A stretch of DNA of 64,000 nucleotides from Lachnospiraceae bacterium (GTDB lineage: Bacteria > Bacillota > Clostridia > Lachnospirales > Lachnospiraceae). Shown here one piece after another: positions 18,191 through 26,646 of this stretch. Position numbers and translations under genes: made by a program. Position 1 is the first letter of the stretch. The number at the start of each line of letters is the position of its first letter. Where the stretch lies: assembly GCA_030526195.1 (NCBI GenBank), contig JAUNDG010000012.1, positions 1 to 64,000 of the forward strand, read 5' to 3'. The notes under the pieces were generated by a model that did no database searches, was not told the DNA's origin, and saw only the letters and a list, made by a program, of their open reading frames with translations.

Positions 18191-18243
18191 GTAGTATTGA
18201 TTACTACGTAACCAATCATACACAACGACGTCCGTTCTGTCAA
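18191..18243 (-). promoter_or_regulatory. degV promoter with perfect inverted repeat
   Basis: Minus strand TTGACA (18238-18243), 17 bases, TATGAT (18215-18220). Around the expected transcription start lies GTAGTA-N5-TACTAC (18191-18207), a perfect inverted repeat positioned to block transcription. Its TAGTA-N5-TACTA core recalls FapR-type operators of lipid genes. The rest of the 363-base gap between the degV and DUF5721 starts (18045-18407) holds the about 160-base degV leader and, on the plus strand, a weak extended -10 (TGGTACACT, 18370-18378). Confidence 0.6.
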
Positions 18244-18407
18244 CACATATTCTCACCATCGTTGCGCACGGTTTTCCCATCCATATTCAGTTGACCGATA
18301 TCAGGATTTATGCTTTTTATCCCGTTGCCGATTTTTCTCAATGCTGTCCGTTTTTTTCCATTCAAAATATGGTACACTTGAACTATCAACACGACGGGAG
18401 GTTCCTT

Positions 18408-18938
18408 GTGATCGCCTATTATATCCACGAAACCCGGGCCTTTATGGCCGCTTTGTTAACCGGCACAGCCTTTGACCGTTTTCTTTTCCGCGAAGGTCAG
18501 GTAACCACCTTCTGCACCTACACCATCGACGGCACTTTCCATGCCGCCTATATGGATGCTTCTGATGAAAATGAGTCTGCCGACGGCGATAAATCTTCTT
18601 CAGCCCACCCTGCCGATGGCAGCTTTACCCCCTGGCCGCTGCTGCGCCCCCATATTTTCGACATGATCAAAGGGAAACGGACCCCCTTAAGCTTTAAAAT
18701 GGTCTTCCAGATCACCCCGGAGGATATGCAAAAGCTCATGACCGGCCACGGCCTGGAGGCCCGCATCCCGGACCTGCATGCCCTGTTTCTCAACATCCGC
18801 TATGACGGCCGTCGCGTCATGATCACCACCGGCTCTGCCCAACGTCAGTTCCCGGCGGATAAGGCCATTGACCAGATGTGGGATCAGTCCGTCGTCCGCT
18901 TCTTCAAGGAAAAAGGCATAACCCTCGAAGAAAACTGA
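18408..18938 (+). CDS. DUF5721-family protein
   Basis: 176 residues, cytoplasmic, no membrane segment. The pattern AFMAALLTGTAFDRFLF, WPLLRPHIFDMIKGKRTP, SFKMVFQI and LFLNIRYDGRRV matches a short family common in Lachnospiraceae and known as DUF5721 (name from memory); no activity is known. A GTG start at 18408 is chosen because GGGAGG lies 6 bases upstream and the conserved sequence begins there. A Ser/Asp-rich insertion (residues about 51-66) looks specific to this protein. Single gene, convergent with htpG. Confidence 0.75.
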   Translation: MIAYYIHETRAFMAALLTGTAFDRFLFREGQVTTFCTYTIDGTFHAAYMDASDENESADGDKSSSAHPADGSFTPWPLLRPHIFDMIKGKRTPLSFKMVFQITPEDMQKLMTGHGLEARIPDLHALFLNIRYDGRRVMITTGSAQRQFPADKAIDQMWDQSVVRFFKEKGITLEEN

Positions 18939-18997
18939 ACATTCCATGATAGCGGCATCACCGCACTATGATGATGTCACTCACCCATAAGCAACAC

Positions 18998-19036
18998 AAA
19001 AGCCGCCTGCCTGATTCTTCAGACAGACGGCTTTTT
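18998..19036. terminator. Bidirectional terminator between DUF5721 gene and htpG
   Basis: A near-perfect stem: AAAGCCGCCTG-CCTGA on the left pairs with TCAG-CAGACGGCTTT on the right, with A and T runs outside, so it serves both converging genes. Confidence 0.85.
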
Positions 19037-19057
19037 CAGTTATTGTATAGCTCGCTA

Positions 19058-21088
19058 TTACTTTGTGAGCAGCATCATGATGTCGTTGCTCCGTTTAACG
19101 AAGGCGGCCATTTCTTCCGCTGACAGCGGTTTATGGGACAGAACAGCCAGGTCATAGAGCTGACGGCAGATCACCGGCACAGCCTGTGAGCGCTTATGCT
19201 GCAGAACGAACTGAACCAGCGGGTGAGCGGCATTCAGTGTCAGCACCTCGATGGCGCCATAAGCAGAAGCATTTGACTCATCCAGACCGTAAAGTTTCAG
19301 CATATCCTGAAGACGACGGCCTTCCTCAGACAGTGTCATGATGGCGGCAGTGTCCACATCAGCCATGTGCTCCACGGCCACTTCCAGAGCTTCGTTGCCG
19401 ATATGCTTCCGGAAAATCTCTGTGAGGGCTGTCTTATCTTCATCGCTGACAACCTCATCGGACTTCAGATCATCGGCAATACCGGAGTCGATCCGGGCAA
19501 ATTTCACAGTCTGATCGCGACGCTCGATCATTTCAATATAAGCAGAGTCGATGCGATGCACGAAGATCACGGCATCTTTCTGACGGCTCTTGAACATGTT
19601 GATGTACGGAGTCTGCTTGACCTCGTCTGTCACATAGTAGACCGTCTTCGGTTCCGCCGGTTTGTCGGCAGCCTCATTTTCGGAAGCAGAAGCCTCTGCG
19701 GCTGCGCTGTCTTCTGCCTTAGCCTCTTCATTTTCTTCGGAGGCATCGGCAGCCGGATATTCCTTCTCAAGGAATTCCTTCAGTGTCATGTAATTGCCTT
19801 CCAGGTCGCGGTACAGCATGTAATCCAGCATACGGTCGGCAAACTTTTCGTCCTTCAGGCAGCCAAACTTGATGAAGGGGCTGATGTCATCCCAGCAGGC
19901 GGCGTATTCGTCGCGCTTGGTGTTGCACAGGCTCTTCAGCTTATCCGCTGTCTTACGGGCGATATAATCGGAAATCTTCTTAACAGACCCGTCGTTCTGC
20001 AGGGCAGACCGGGACACGTTAAGGGGCAGATCCGGGCAGTCGATAACGCCCTTCATGCTCAGCAGGAATTCCGGCACAGCTTCCTTGATATTGTCAGCGA
20101 TGAAAACCTGATTGTTGTACAGCTTGATCTCAGCTTCCACGGCATCATACTCGTTGGTCAGCTTCGGGAAGTACAGGATACCCTTCAGATTGAACGGATA
20201 ATCGGTGTTCAGGTGGATCCAGAACAGCGGCTCTTTATAATCGTTGAAAACCTTGCGATAGAAGGCCTTGTAATCCTCATCGGTGCAGTCGCCGGGCTGA
20301 CGAGTCCACAGCGGATGGATGTCGTTGATGGGTTCCGGTTCCGGCACGGTGCGCATCGGCGGTGCCTCTTCACCCTTCTCCTCAGCCTCCCTGGCAGCCT
20401 TCAGATTTTCTTCGTTGATGCGGTCGATCTCCTCGGCCCGTTTCTTATCGGCAGCCTCACCGGTTTCCTTTAAGAAAATGGGGACCGGCATGAAGGAGCA
20501 GTATTTTTTCAGGATCTCACGGATGCGGAATTCGTTGCAGAACTCCAGGCAGTCATCGTTGAGGAACAGGGTGATGGCCGTCCCATTTTCCTGATGATCA
20601 CCTTCGTCGATGGTGTATTCCGTGCTGCCGTCGGATTCCCAGTGAACCGGCTTGGCCCCTTCCTGATAGGACAGGGTATCGATGTGCACCTCGTCAGCCA
20701 CCATGAAGGCGGAATAGAAACCAAGACCGAAATGACCGATGATCTGATCGGCATCGGTTGTGCCCTGGTATTTTTCAAGGAACTTGGTGGCACCGGAGAA
20801 GGCGATCTGTGTGATGTTCTCCACCACTTCGTCCTCTGTCATACCGATACCGTTATCGATAAATTTCAGTGTCTTCTCTTCCGGATCCACTTCGACGCGG
20901 ATCTTATAGTCAGGTGTTTCGGCGGGCTTGTATTCGCCGATACCCTCCAGCTTTTTCAGTTTTGTAATGGCATCGCATGCGTTGGCAATCTGTTCACGCA
21001 CGAAAATGTCGTGATCTGAATACAACCATTTTTTGATGATCGGCAGCATATTTTCGCTGTTGATGGATAAACTACCTTTTCTTGCCAT
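19058..21088 (-). CDS. htpG: Chaperone HtpG (Hsp90)
   Basis: Bacterial Hsp90, an ATP-driven dimeric chaperone. 676 residues: the N-terminal GHKL ATP site with EQIANACDAITK, DNGIGMTEDEV and GHFGLGFYSAF; a middle domain with the catalytic-Arg region LPLNVSRSALQND; and a C-terminal dimerisation domain. Two insertions are richer in Glu/Ala than in the model proteins: residues about 215-245 (EAEEKGEEAPPM) and about 450-485. AAAGGAG lies 7 bases before the ATG at 21088. It is 22 bases after a prephenate dehydratase gene, an unusual partner. Confidence 0.96.
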   Translation of the reverse strand: MARKGSLSINSENMLPIIKKWLYSDHDIFVREQIANACDAITKLKKLEGIGEYKPAETPDYKIRVEVDPEEKTLKFIDNGIGMTEDEVVENITQIAFSGATKFLEKYQGTTDADQIIGHFGLGFYSAFMVADEVHIDTLSYQEGAKPVHWESDGSTEYTIDEGDHQENGTAITLFLNDDCLEFCNEFRIREILKKYCSFMPVPIFLKETGEAADKKRAEEIDRINEENLKAAREAEEKGEEAPPMRTVPEPEPINDIHPLWTRQPGDCTDEDYKAFYRKVFNDYKEPLFWIHLNTDYPFNLKGILYFPKLTNEYDAVEAEIKLYNNQVFIADNIKEAVPEFLLSMKGVIDCPDLPLNVSRSALQNDGSVKKISDYIARKTADKLKSLCNTKRDEYAACWDDISPFIKFGCLKDEKFADRMLDYMLYRDLEGNYMTLKEFLEKEYPAADASEENEEAKAEDSAAAEASASENEAADKPAEPKTVYYVTDEVKQTPYINMFKSRQKDAVIFVHRIDSAYIEMIERRDQTVKFARIDSGIADDLKSDEVVSDEDKTALTEIFRKHIGNEALEVAVEHMADVDTAAIMTLSEEGRRLQDMLKLYGLDESNASAYGAIEVLTLNAAHPLVQFVLQHKRSQAVPVICRQLYDLAVLSHKPLSAEEMAAFVKRSNDIMMLLTK

Positions 21089-21110
21089 AATCAAACTCCT
21101 TTGTTGCTTT

Positions 21111-22115
21111 TTATTCGAGATTTGACGGGAAATTGCCGTAGACTCTCAGGTCGGATGTGGCATCCACCAGCTGCTGCATGATGATGTCCATTCCTTCAGC
21201 CTGGAGATCCCCTGTGAATTCCATGAAGAACATGTATTCCCAGTTGCGGCCGATAACCGGGCGGGATTCCAGTTTCACAAGATTGAGATGATTTGTCTTG
21301 AATAAGGACAGGATTTCAAACAGAGACCCGGATTCGTGGGGTGCCTTGAAAGAAATGCAGACCTTGTCCCGACCCTCGCGGAATTCCATGCGGGGTGAGA
21401 TCACCACGAAACGTGTGGTGTTGCAGGCGTTGTAATTGACCACCGGGATGAGGACCTCAAGACCATAGATCTCAGCGGCTCTGGAAGAACAGATCGCAGC
21501 GATATGGGGATCACCCATTTCCGCTACCATTTTCGCAGAACCGGCGGTGTCGGCCTGGGGCACCTGGCGCCAGTCGCGGTGCTGATTCAGAAACTGTTCA
21601 CACTGGAAAAGGCCCTGCTCGTGGGAATACACGGTGGTGATATCCTCCATCTTTGTCCCCGGCAGCACCATCAGACTCTGGTTAACCTTCACCGTGGTCT
21701 CACCCACCATGAAGCAGGCGTACTGGCCCAGAAGGTCATACACCTGACGGATAGCCCCGGTGGATGAGTTCTCGATGGGCAGCACGGCGTAATCCGCCTC
21801 GCCCCAGCGCAGCGCCTTGAAATTATCCTCGAAGCTGTAAAGGCCTTTGGTTTTCACGCCTTTACCGAAATAATTGATGGCAGCCATTTCGCTGAAGGCC
21901 CCCGGTTCACCCTGGTAGACAACAAAGGGATCCTTAATGGGTTCCCGGTGATCGTCGTTCCAGCGTCTGTAAATGACAAAACGGTCGTTGACCAGTTCTT
22001 CTGTTTTTGTGAGTTTCCGATATTCACGGTTCAATGTCTGTTTTTCCCGGCACAGATCATCGATGCGGGCATCCAGTGCCTGAATATCCTGTTTCAGCTT
22101 ATTGACGTCTGACAT
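21111..22115 (-). CDS. pheA: Prephenate dehydratase with short, degenerate chorismate-mutase-like N-terminus
   Basis: Converts prephenate to phenylpyruvate for phenylalanine synthesis. Residues about 65-245 are the dehydratase domain (YQGEPGAFSEMAA, LPIENSSTGA, catalytic NTTRFVVIS) and the last 85 an ACT domain with SGSLFEIL and the Phe-binding ESRP motif. The first about 60 residues follow the chorismate mutase helix pattern (ALDARIDDLCREK) but are about 35 residues too short and lack the Arg/Lys set of working AroQ domains, so only dehydratase activity is likely. ATG at 22115 has CAGGAG 7 bases upstream. Promoter at 22169-22197. Feedback inhibition by Phe is expected from the ACT motif. Confidence 0.9.
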   Translation of the reverse strand: MSDVNKLKQDIQALDARIDDLCREKQTLNREYRKLTKTEELVNDRFVIYRRWNDDHREPIKDPFVVYQGEPGAFSEMAAINYFGKGVKTKGLYSFEDNFKALRWGEADYAVLPIENSSTGAIRQVYDLLGQYACFMVGETTVKVNQSLMVLPGTKMEDITTVYSHEQGLFQCEQFLNQHRDWRQVPQADTAGSAKMVAEMGDPHIAAICSSRAAEIYGLEVLIPVVNYNACNTTRFVVISPRMEFREGRDKVCISFKAPHESGSLFEILSLFKTNHLNLVKLESRPVIGRNWEYMFFMEFTGDLQAEGMDIIMQQLVDATSDLRVYGNFPSNLE

Positions 22116-22168
22116 AATCATCTCCTGATGTTTGCTTTTTTGTCCCATTGCAAACCCGATAATTTTAT

Positions 22169-22229
22169 ATCATAACACATTTTTTTTAAATGTTAAATAT
22201 TGCGATGGATACTTATTTTTGAGTATTAT
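22169..22229. promoter_or_regulatory. Divergent promoters of pheA-htpG and the aminotransferase
   Basis: Leftward: TTTAAC (22192-22197), 17 bases, TATGAT (22169-22174). Rightward: TTGCGA (about 22200-22205), 18 bases, TATTAT (22224-22229). The two -35 elements nearly touch, so the genes could be controlled together, which fits a shared role in aromatic amino acid synthesis. Confidence 0.5.
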
Positions 22230-22258
22230 GAGAGTATCATTTTTTTGAGGTATCAAAC

Positions 22259-23446
22259 ATGTCAACAGAACTTGCATCAAGAATGTCCATGATCAAAGGC
22301 TCTCCCACCTCCGTCATTGTGGCGAAGGTCGCCGAGCTCAAGGAAAAGGGCGTGGACATCATTTCCTTAAATGTGGGCGAACCGGACTTCCCCACACCGG
22401 CCTATATCCGTGACGCTGTCCGCTATGCGCTTGATAACGAACCGATCCGCTACACCACCGGGGCCGGCATCCTGCCGCTCCGTCAGGCCATCTGCGACAA
22501 GCTGGCCAAGGATAACGGCATTACCTATGATCCGAAAGAGATCCTCATTTCCGTCGGGGCCAAGCAGGCGCTTTACAGTGCGCTCATGGCCATCGCAGGA
22601 CCCGGGGACGAGATCATCATTCCCACCCCCTGTTATGTCAGTTATCCGGAAATGGTGCGGATGACGGGCGCCACCGTTGTGACAGTCCCCTCCGATCCGG
22701 CCACCAATCAGCTGGATATCGAAGCGATCCGCAGGGCGGTGACACCCAAAACAAAGGCGCTTATTATCTGCTCCCCCAGCAATCCCACCGGGGTTGTGTA
22801 TGAAGCCGAGTGCCTCAAGGCTCTGGCTGATCTGGCCGTCGCGCATGATTTCTTTGTGCTGGCGGACGAGATCTACGAGAAGATCATTTACGGAAAGGCC
22901 CGCCACGTAAGCATCGCCTCCTTTAACGATGAGATCAGACGTCGGACCATCACCATCAACGGTTTTTCTAAATCCCATGCCATGACCGGCTGGCGTATCG
23001 GCTATGCCGCCGGCCCGCAGACTGTGATCACGGCCATGACCAAGATCCAGAGTCAGATCACCACCTGTGTCAGCGAACTGGTGCAGAAGGCAGCCCTTGC
23101 GGCCCTCACCGGTCCTCAGGATGATACGGAAATGATGCGGCAATCCTTCGAGACACGCCGTGATTACGTCACCAAACGTCTGGCCGCCATGCCGGGCATC
23201 AGCTTCACCCCCATTGACGGGGCCTTCTATGTGCTCTTCAATGTGGAACCCTACATCGGCCGTACCATGAAAGGTCATGTCATCGGCAACGATGTGGATT
23301 TCTGCGAATATGTGCTGGGAGAAGCCCATGTGGCTATGGTGCCGGGTTCAGCCTTTGAGGCCCCGGGACACATCCGCATCTCCTATGCCACCTCCATGGC
23401 CTTGCTGGAAGAAGCCATGAATCGACTGGAGCGTGTGCTCATGTGA
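22259..23446 (+). CDS. Class I/II PLP aminotransferase
   Basis: 395-residue pyridoxal-phosphate transaminase of the AspC/AraT group. Motifs: SLNVGEPDFPTP, the PLP-ring stacking region around GAKQALYS, SNPTGVV, LADEIYEKIIY (Asp to the PLP nitrogen), the lysine in NGFSKSHAMTGWRIGY, and the substrate-carboxylate Arg in HIRISYATSM. It starts with GAGG 8 bases upstream. Divergent from the prephenate dehydratase, so phenylpyruvate/4-hydroxyphenylpyruvate transamination is a sensible guess, but aspartate is equally allowed by sequence. Confidence 0.92.
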   Translation: MSTELASRMSMIKGSPTSVIVAKVAELKEKGVDIISLNVGEPDFPTPAYIRDAVRYALDNEPIRYTTGAGILPLRQAICDKLAKDNGITYDPKEILISVGAKQALYSALMAIAGPGDEIIIPTPCYVSYPEMVRMTGATVVTVPSDPATNQLDIEAIRRAVTPKTKALIICSPSNPTGVVYEAECLKALADLAVAHDFFVLADEIYEKIIYGKARHVSIASFNDEIRRRTITINGFSKSHAMTGWRIGYAAGPQTVITAMTKIQSQITTCVSELVQKAALAALTGPQDDTEMMRQSFETRRDYVTKRLAAMPGISFTPIDGAFYVLFNVEPYIGRTMKGHVIGNDVDFCEYVLGEAHVAMVPGSAFEAPGHIRISYATSMALLEEAMNRLERVLM

Positions 23447-23452
23447 AATATG

Positions 23453-23482
23453 AAAAGACCGGAGCCCAGGCTCCGGTCTTTT
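23453..23482. terminator. Bidirectional terminator between aminotransferase and moaC
   Basis: AAAGACCGGAGCC and GGCTCCGGTCTTT form a perfect 13-bp stem with a 2-base spacer, A and T tracts on both sides. Confidence 0.9.
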
Positions 23483-23496
23483 CACGTTTTTGCCCA

Positions 23497-24018
23497 TCAA
23501 CTGATGCGGACAGAGCCGGCATCGCTGATGCGATCTGCTGCGGGATCCCGATGGTAATCACCGTGGACACCACCTGTCTTTTCCAGGAGACGGATGTCGG
23601 TGATGATCATATCCTTCTGCACGGCCTTGCACATGTCATAGACCGTGAGCGCTGCTGTGGAAACGGCAGTCAGGGCTTCCATTTCCACGCCGGTTTTACC
23701 GTCGCAGGAAACCGTGGCCCGGATCTCCACACTCTTCTTTTCTTCATCCAGAGACAGATGAAGATCGATGGCGCCGATGATGATGGGGTGACACATGGGG
23801 ATGATATCCGGTGTCCGTTTGGCCCCCATAATACCGGCGATCTGTGCCACAGTGAGCACATCGCCTTTTTTCATACCGCCGGAACGGATGAGTTCAAAGG
23901 TATGGTCGTTGACCAGGACGCTGGCTCCGGCTGTAGCCGTGCGGTGTGTGGGGGCCTTCTCGCCCACATCCACCATGCGGGCACGTCCCTGATCGTTAAA
24001 ATGTGTGAAATCGCTCAT
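23497..24018 (-). CDS. moaC: Cyclic pyranopterin monophosphate synthase MoaC
   Basis: Second step of molybdenum cofactor synthesis, making cPMP from the MoaA product. 173 residues; the active-site motifs MCHPI near residue 78 and GVEMEALTAVSTAALTVYDM near 112-131 are intact, as is KTGG near residue 149. It stands alone: moaA, moaB and moeA are not in the window. GAGGCG lies just upstream of the ATG. Confidence 0.95.
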   Translation of the reverse strand: MSDFTHFNDQGRARMVDVGEKAPTHRTATAGASVLVNDHTFELIRSGGMKKGDVLTVAQIAGIMGAKRTPDIIPMCHPIIIGAIDLHLSLDEEKKSVEIRATVSCDGKTGVEMEALTAVSTAALTVYDMCKAVQKDMIITDIRLLEKTGGVHGDYHRDPAADRISDAGSVRIS

Positions 24019-24055
24019 TTTCGCCTCCTGTACAACTTATGCAGATGATGTTAAG

Positions 24056-24090
24056 ACCCCCGCCTGTGTCATCTCGACATAAGGCGGGGG
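24056..24090. terminator. GC-rich hairpin between FAD oxidoreductase end and moaC start
   Basis: ACCCCCGCCT pairs with AGGCGGGGG(A) around an 18-base loop. Read leftward it follows the oxidoreductase stop and is trailed by TCTTAA, a weak T run, so it may be a partial terminator or mRNA end stabiliser. Confidence 0.55.
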
Positions 24091-24111
24091 ATGTGTTGTC
24101 TTTGTTTAATA

Positions 24112-25485
24112 TCAGTTAACCTTTTCCAGAATCTGGCGGGCTACATAGACACCGCTGGCGGATGCGTGGGACAGGGAGTGTGTCACACCGCTGCCGTCAC
24201 CGATCATGTAAAGGCCCTTGTGGACAGTTTCCAAGTTGTTGTCCAGCTTGACTTCCATGTTGTAGAACTTAACTTCCACACCGTAAAGCAGTGTATCGTC
24301 GTTGGCTGTACCCGGTGCGATCTTATCCAGGGCATGGATCATCTCAATGATACCGTCCAGAATACGCTTCGGCAGTACAAGGCTCAGGTCGCCCGGTGTG
24401 GCCGCCAGTGTCGGACGGACAGAGTTTTCTTCCATTCTCTTCACGTTGCTGCGACGGCCTCTTTCAAGATCGCCGAAACGCTGTACGATAACGCCGCCGC
24501 CCAGCATGTTGGACAGACGGGCAATGCTTTCGCCGTAACCGTTGCTGTCTTTGAACGGCTCGGAGAAATGCTTGGCCACCAGAAGGGCAAAGTTGGTGTT
24601 GTCTGTCTTCTTGGCCGGATCTTCAAAGCTGTGGCCGTTAACGGTGATGATGCCGTTGGTATTTTCATTAACAACAATACCGTTCGGGTTCATACAGAAG
24701 GTACGGACACGGTCTTCGAATTTCTCTGTCTGATAGACGATCTTGCTTTCATACAGCTCATCTGTCAGATGGGAGAAAATAACGGCCGGGATCTCAACAC
24801 GGACACCCAGGTCAACACGGTTGGATAAGGTCTCGATGTTGAGGTTCTTGCAGATGGTTTCCATCCACTTGCTGCCGCTGCGACCCACAGACACGATACA
24901 ATATGTGCAGTCATAACTTTCCCTGGCCGTCACAATGCGATAACCGCCGTCGATCACTTCGATATTTTCTACCGGTGTGAGGAAATGGAAGTCGATCTTG
25001 TCTTTCATTTCTTCATAGAGGTTACCCAGCACCACGTAGTTGATGTCTGTGCCCAGATGACGGACAGAGGCATCCAGCAGTCTTAACTTATTCTGCAGGC
25101 AAAGCTTTTTGAAGCCTGAACCGGCTGTGGAGAACAGCTTGCAGTTTTCGCCGCCGTAGGCCATGTTGATGTCGTCCACATACTGCATCAGTTCAAGAGC
25201 TTTTTCCTTGCCGATGTATTCATACAGAGTACCGCCAAAGTCGTTGGTAATGTTGTATTTACCGTCTGAAAATGCACCGGCACCGCCGAACCCGTTCATG
25301 ATGGCACAGGTCTTGCAGTGGATACAGGATTTGACTTTCTTGCCGTCGATGGGGCAATGACGCTTCTCAAGAGGATTGCCTGTTTCGAAAACAGCGATCT
25401 TGAGATTCGGATTTGACTTCATCAGTTCATAGGCTGAAAAAATACCGCCGGGGCCGGCACCAACAATTATGACATCGTACTTCAT
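24112..25485 (-). CDS. FAD-dependent oxidoreductase (COG2509-like)
   Basis: 457 residues. The N-terminal Rossmann motif VGAGPGGIFSAYEL binds FAD, and IGDGSGVTHSLSHA near the C-terminus is the second FAD contact. A Cys cluster (CPI...CIHCKTC, residues about 44-62) precedes the GFGGAGAFSDGK motif that marks the uncharacterised FAD-dependent dehydrogenase family. Its substrate is unknown; the Cys group could bind a metal or cluster. The ATG at 25485 is chosen because AAAGGA lies 7 bases upstream, whereas it abuts the earlier ATG at 25491. It ends the glnS gene string. Confidence 0.85.
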   Translation of the reverse strand: MKYDVIIVGAGPGGIFSAYELMKSNPNLKIAVFETGNPLEKRHCPIDGKKVKSCIHCKTCAIMNGFGGAGAFSDGKYNITNDFGGTLYEYIGKEKALELMQYVDDINMAYGGENCKLFSTAGSGFKKLCLQNKLRLLDASVRHLGTDINYVVLGNLYEEMKDKIDFHFLTPVENIEVIDGGYRIVTARESYDCTYCIVSVGRSGSKWMETICKNLNIETLSNRVDLGVRVEIPAVIFSHLTDELYESKIVYQTEKFEDRVRTFCMNPNGIVVNENTNGIITVNGHSFEDPAKKTDNTNFALLVAKHFSEPFKDSNGYGESIARLSNMLGGGVIVQRFGDLERGRRSNVKRMEENSVRPTLAATPGDLSLVLPKRILDGIIEMIHALDKIAPGTANDDTLLYGVEVKFYNMEVKLDNNLETVHKGLYMIGDGSGVTHSLSHASASGVYVARQILEKVN

Positions 25486-25534
25486 ATACATTCCTTTCGC
25501 TTATATCGCAGTCAGCTGATTCTCAACTGTCATT

Positions 25535-25798
25535 TTACCCTTCAACAATCAGGTATTTGCCGCCGGGAAGCGGGAATACCTCGCTTTGTTCTTCCAGTTC
25601 TTCGTCTGAAAGACCATCCACATCCATGCCGCTCTCTTCGAGATACTCTCTTACATCGTCAAGAGAATCGACGACCTCGGCCATGCAGTCTTCCAGGAAA
25701 GCGTCGGCTTCCTCCGGAGTATCGGCAACCGGTTCATCAAAAAGACGATCCTGCAGCTTCAGAAAGACCTCCAGACATTCATCGGAATACATGCTCAT
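25535..25798 (-). CDS. Small acidic protein, unknown
   Basis: 87 residues, very acidic (about a third Asp/Glu), helical, no Cys pairs, ending in GGKYLIVEG. Similar short proteins in Lachnospiraceae are sometimes labelled glyoxalase, but no metal-binding His/Glu set of that enzyme is seen here, so I would not use that name. AAAGGAG is 8 bases before the ATG. Lies between a HAD phosphatase and the FAD oxidoreductase in the same direction. Confidence 0.7.
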   Translation of the reverse strand: MSMYSDECLEVFLKLQDRLFDEPVADTPEEADAFLEDCMAEVVDSLDDVREYLEESGMDVDGLSDEELEEQSEVFPLPGGKYLIVEG

Positions 25799-25866
25799 CT
25801 TATCTTCTCCTTTCCTAACAGGTAAGCGCGAAGTGCGCGGCTTTCGGGAAACTCATTTTCCCAAAC

Positions 25867-26646
25867 TTATAATAAGGTTTTCAGGATCTGCCCCACATCC
25901 GGACAGGTATGGGCGGCCATGGCCTTGACGGGTTCCGGTGCATTATCCATGGCGTAGCTATGCGGTGTTAAGGTCAGCATTTCCTCGTCATTGTAATTAT
26001 CGCCGAAGGTCATCACCTCATCCGGGGCGGCGTCCTGAAGCGCCATCAATCGGCGAAGCGCCGATCCTTTGTTGAGGCCCTGAGGCATCACATCGATCCA
26101 GCCGATACCGGCACGCACCACCGTGACCCTGTCACCGTAGCGCTGATGCCACCATTCAAATTCCCGGTCGTAAATCTCACCCACACCTGCCTCCACCAGG
26201 AGGGACATTTTCAGGTAGGCATCCTTTTTCACAAGAATATCCGGGACCCGCACCACATCATTTCCGACAGTATTGGTCAGGAAATCGTAAAAATCCGGAT
26301 CATCCTGAATATAACTGTGATGCTCTCCGGAAATGAGCAGCTTCAGGCCCGGTCTTGTACCGGCTGTCTTCAAAATATCAAATACTATATCGTCCGGCAG
26401 TTCCGCTTTGAAAATGGGGCTGCCATCCTTCACGATCAATGTCCCGTTCTCACAGATATAGGCAATGTCATCCTTTACCTCGTGAAAGGTCCGGGCCAGA
26501 TTCGCATACTGACGGCCGCTGGCGGCGCAGAACAAAACACCCTGCGTCTTCAACTGCCGAATACATTCTATCACATCGGGTTTTATCTTATCAACATAAC
26601 TGGTAAGAAGCGTCCCGTCAACATCACTGGCTATTAACTTGATCAC
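25867..26646 (-). CDS. Cof-type HAD-IIB hydrolase
   Basis: 259-residue phosphatase of the haloacid dehalogenase superfamily with a C2 cap. The nucleophile motif is ASDVDGTLLTS, motif II SGRQYA, motif III Lys before GSALRRLM, and motif IV GDNYNDEEML. These usually act on sugar phosphates or flavin-type phosphates; the substrate is not predictable. The start is a GTG at 26646, overlapping the stop of the preceding HAD gene (GTGA) with AGGAG upstream; longer starts would run through that gene. Confidence 0.88.
   Translation of the reverse strand: MIKLIASDVDGTLLTSYVDKIKPDVIECIRQLKTQGVLFCAASGRQYANLARTFHEVKDDIAYICENGTLIVKDGSPIFKAELPDDIVFDILKTAGTRPGLKLLISGEHHSYIQDDPDFYDFLTNTVGNDVVRVPDILVKKDAYLKMSLLVEAGVGEIYDREFEWWHQRYGDRVTVVRAGIGWIDVMPQGLNKGSALRRLMALQDAAPDEVMTFGDNYNDEEMLTLTPHSYAMDNAPEPVKAMAAHTCPDVGQILKTLL

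Noticed and set aside
25535..25798. Glyoxalase label for the small acidic protein
   Set aside because: No His/Glu metal site of glyoxalase I is present in the 87 residues.
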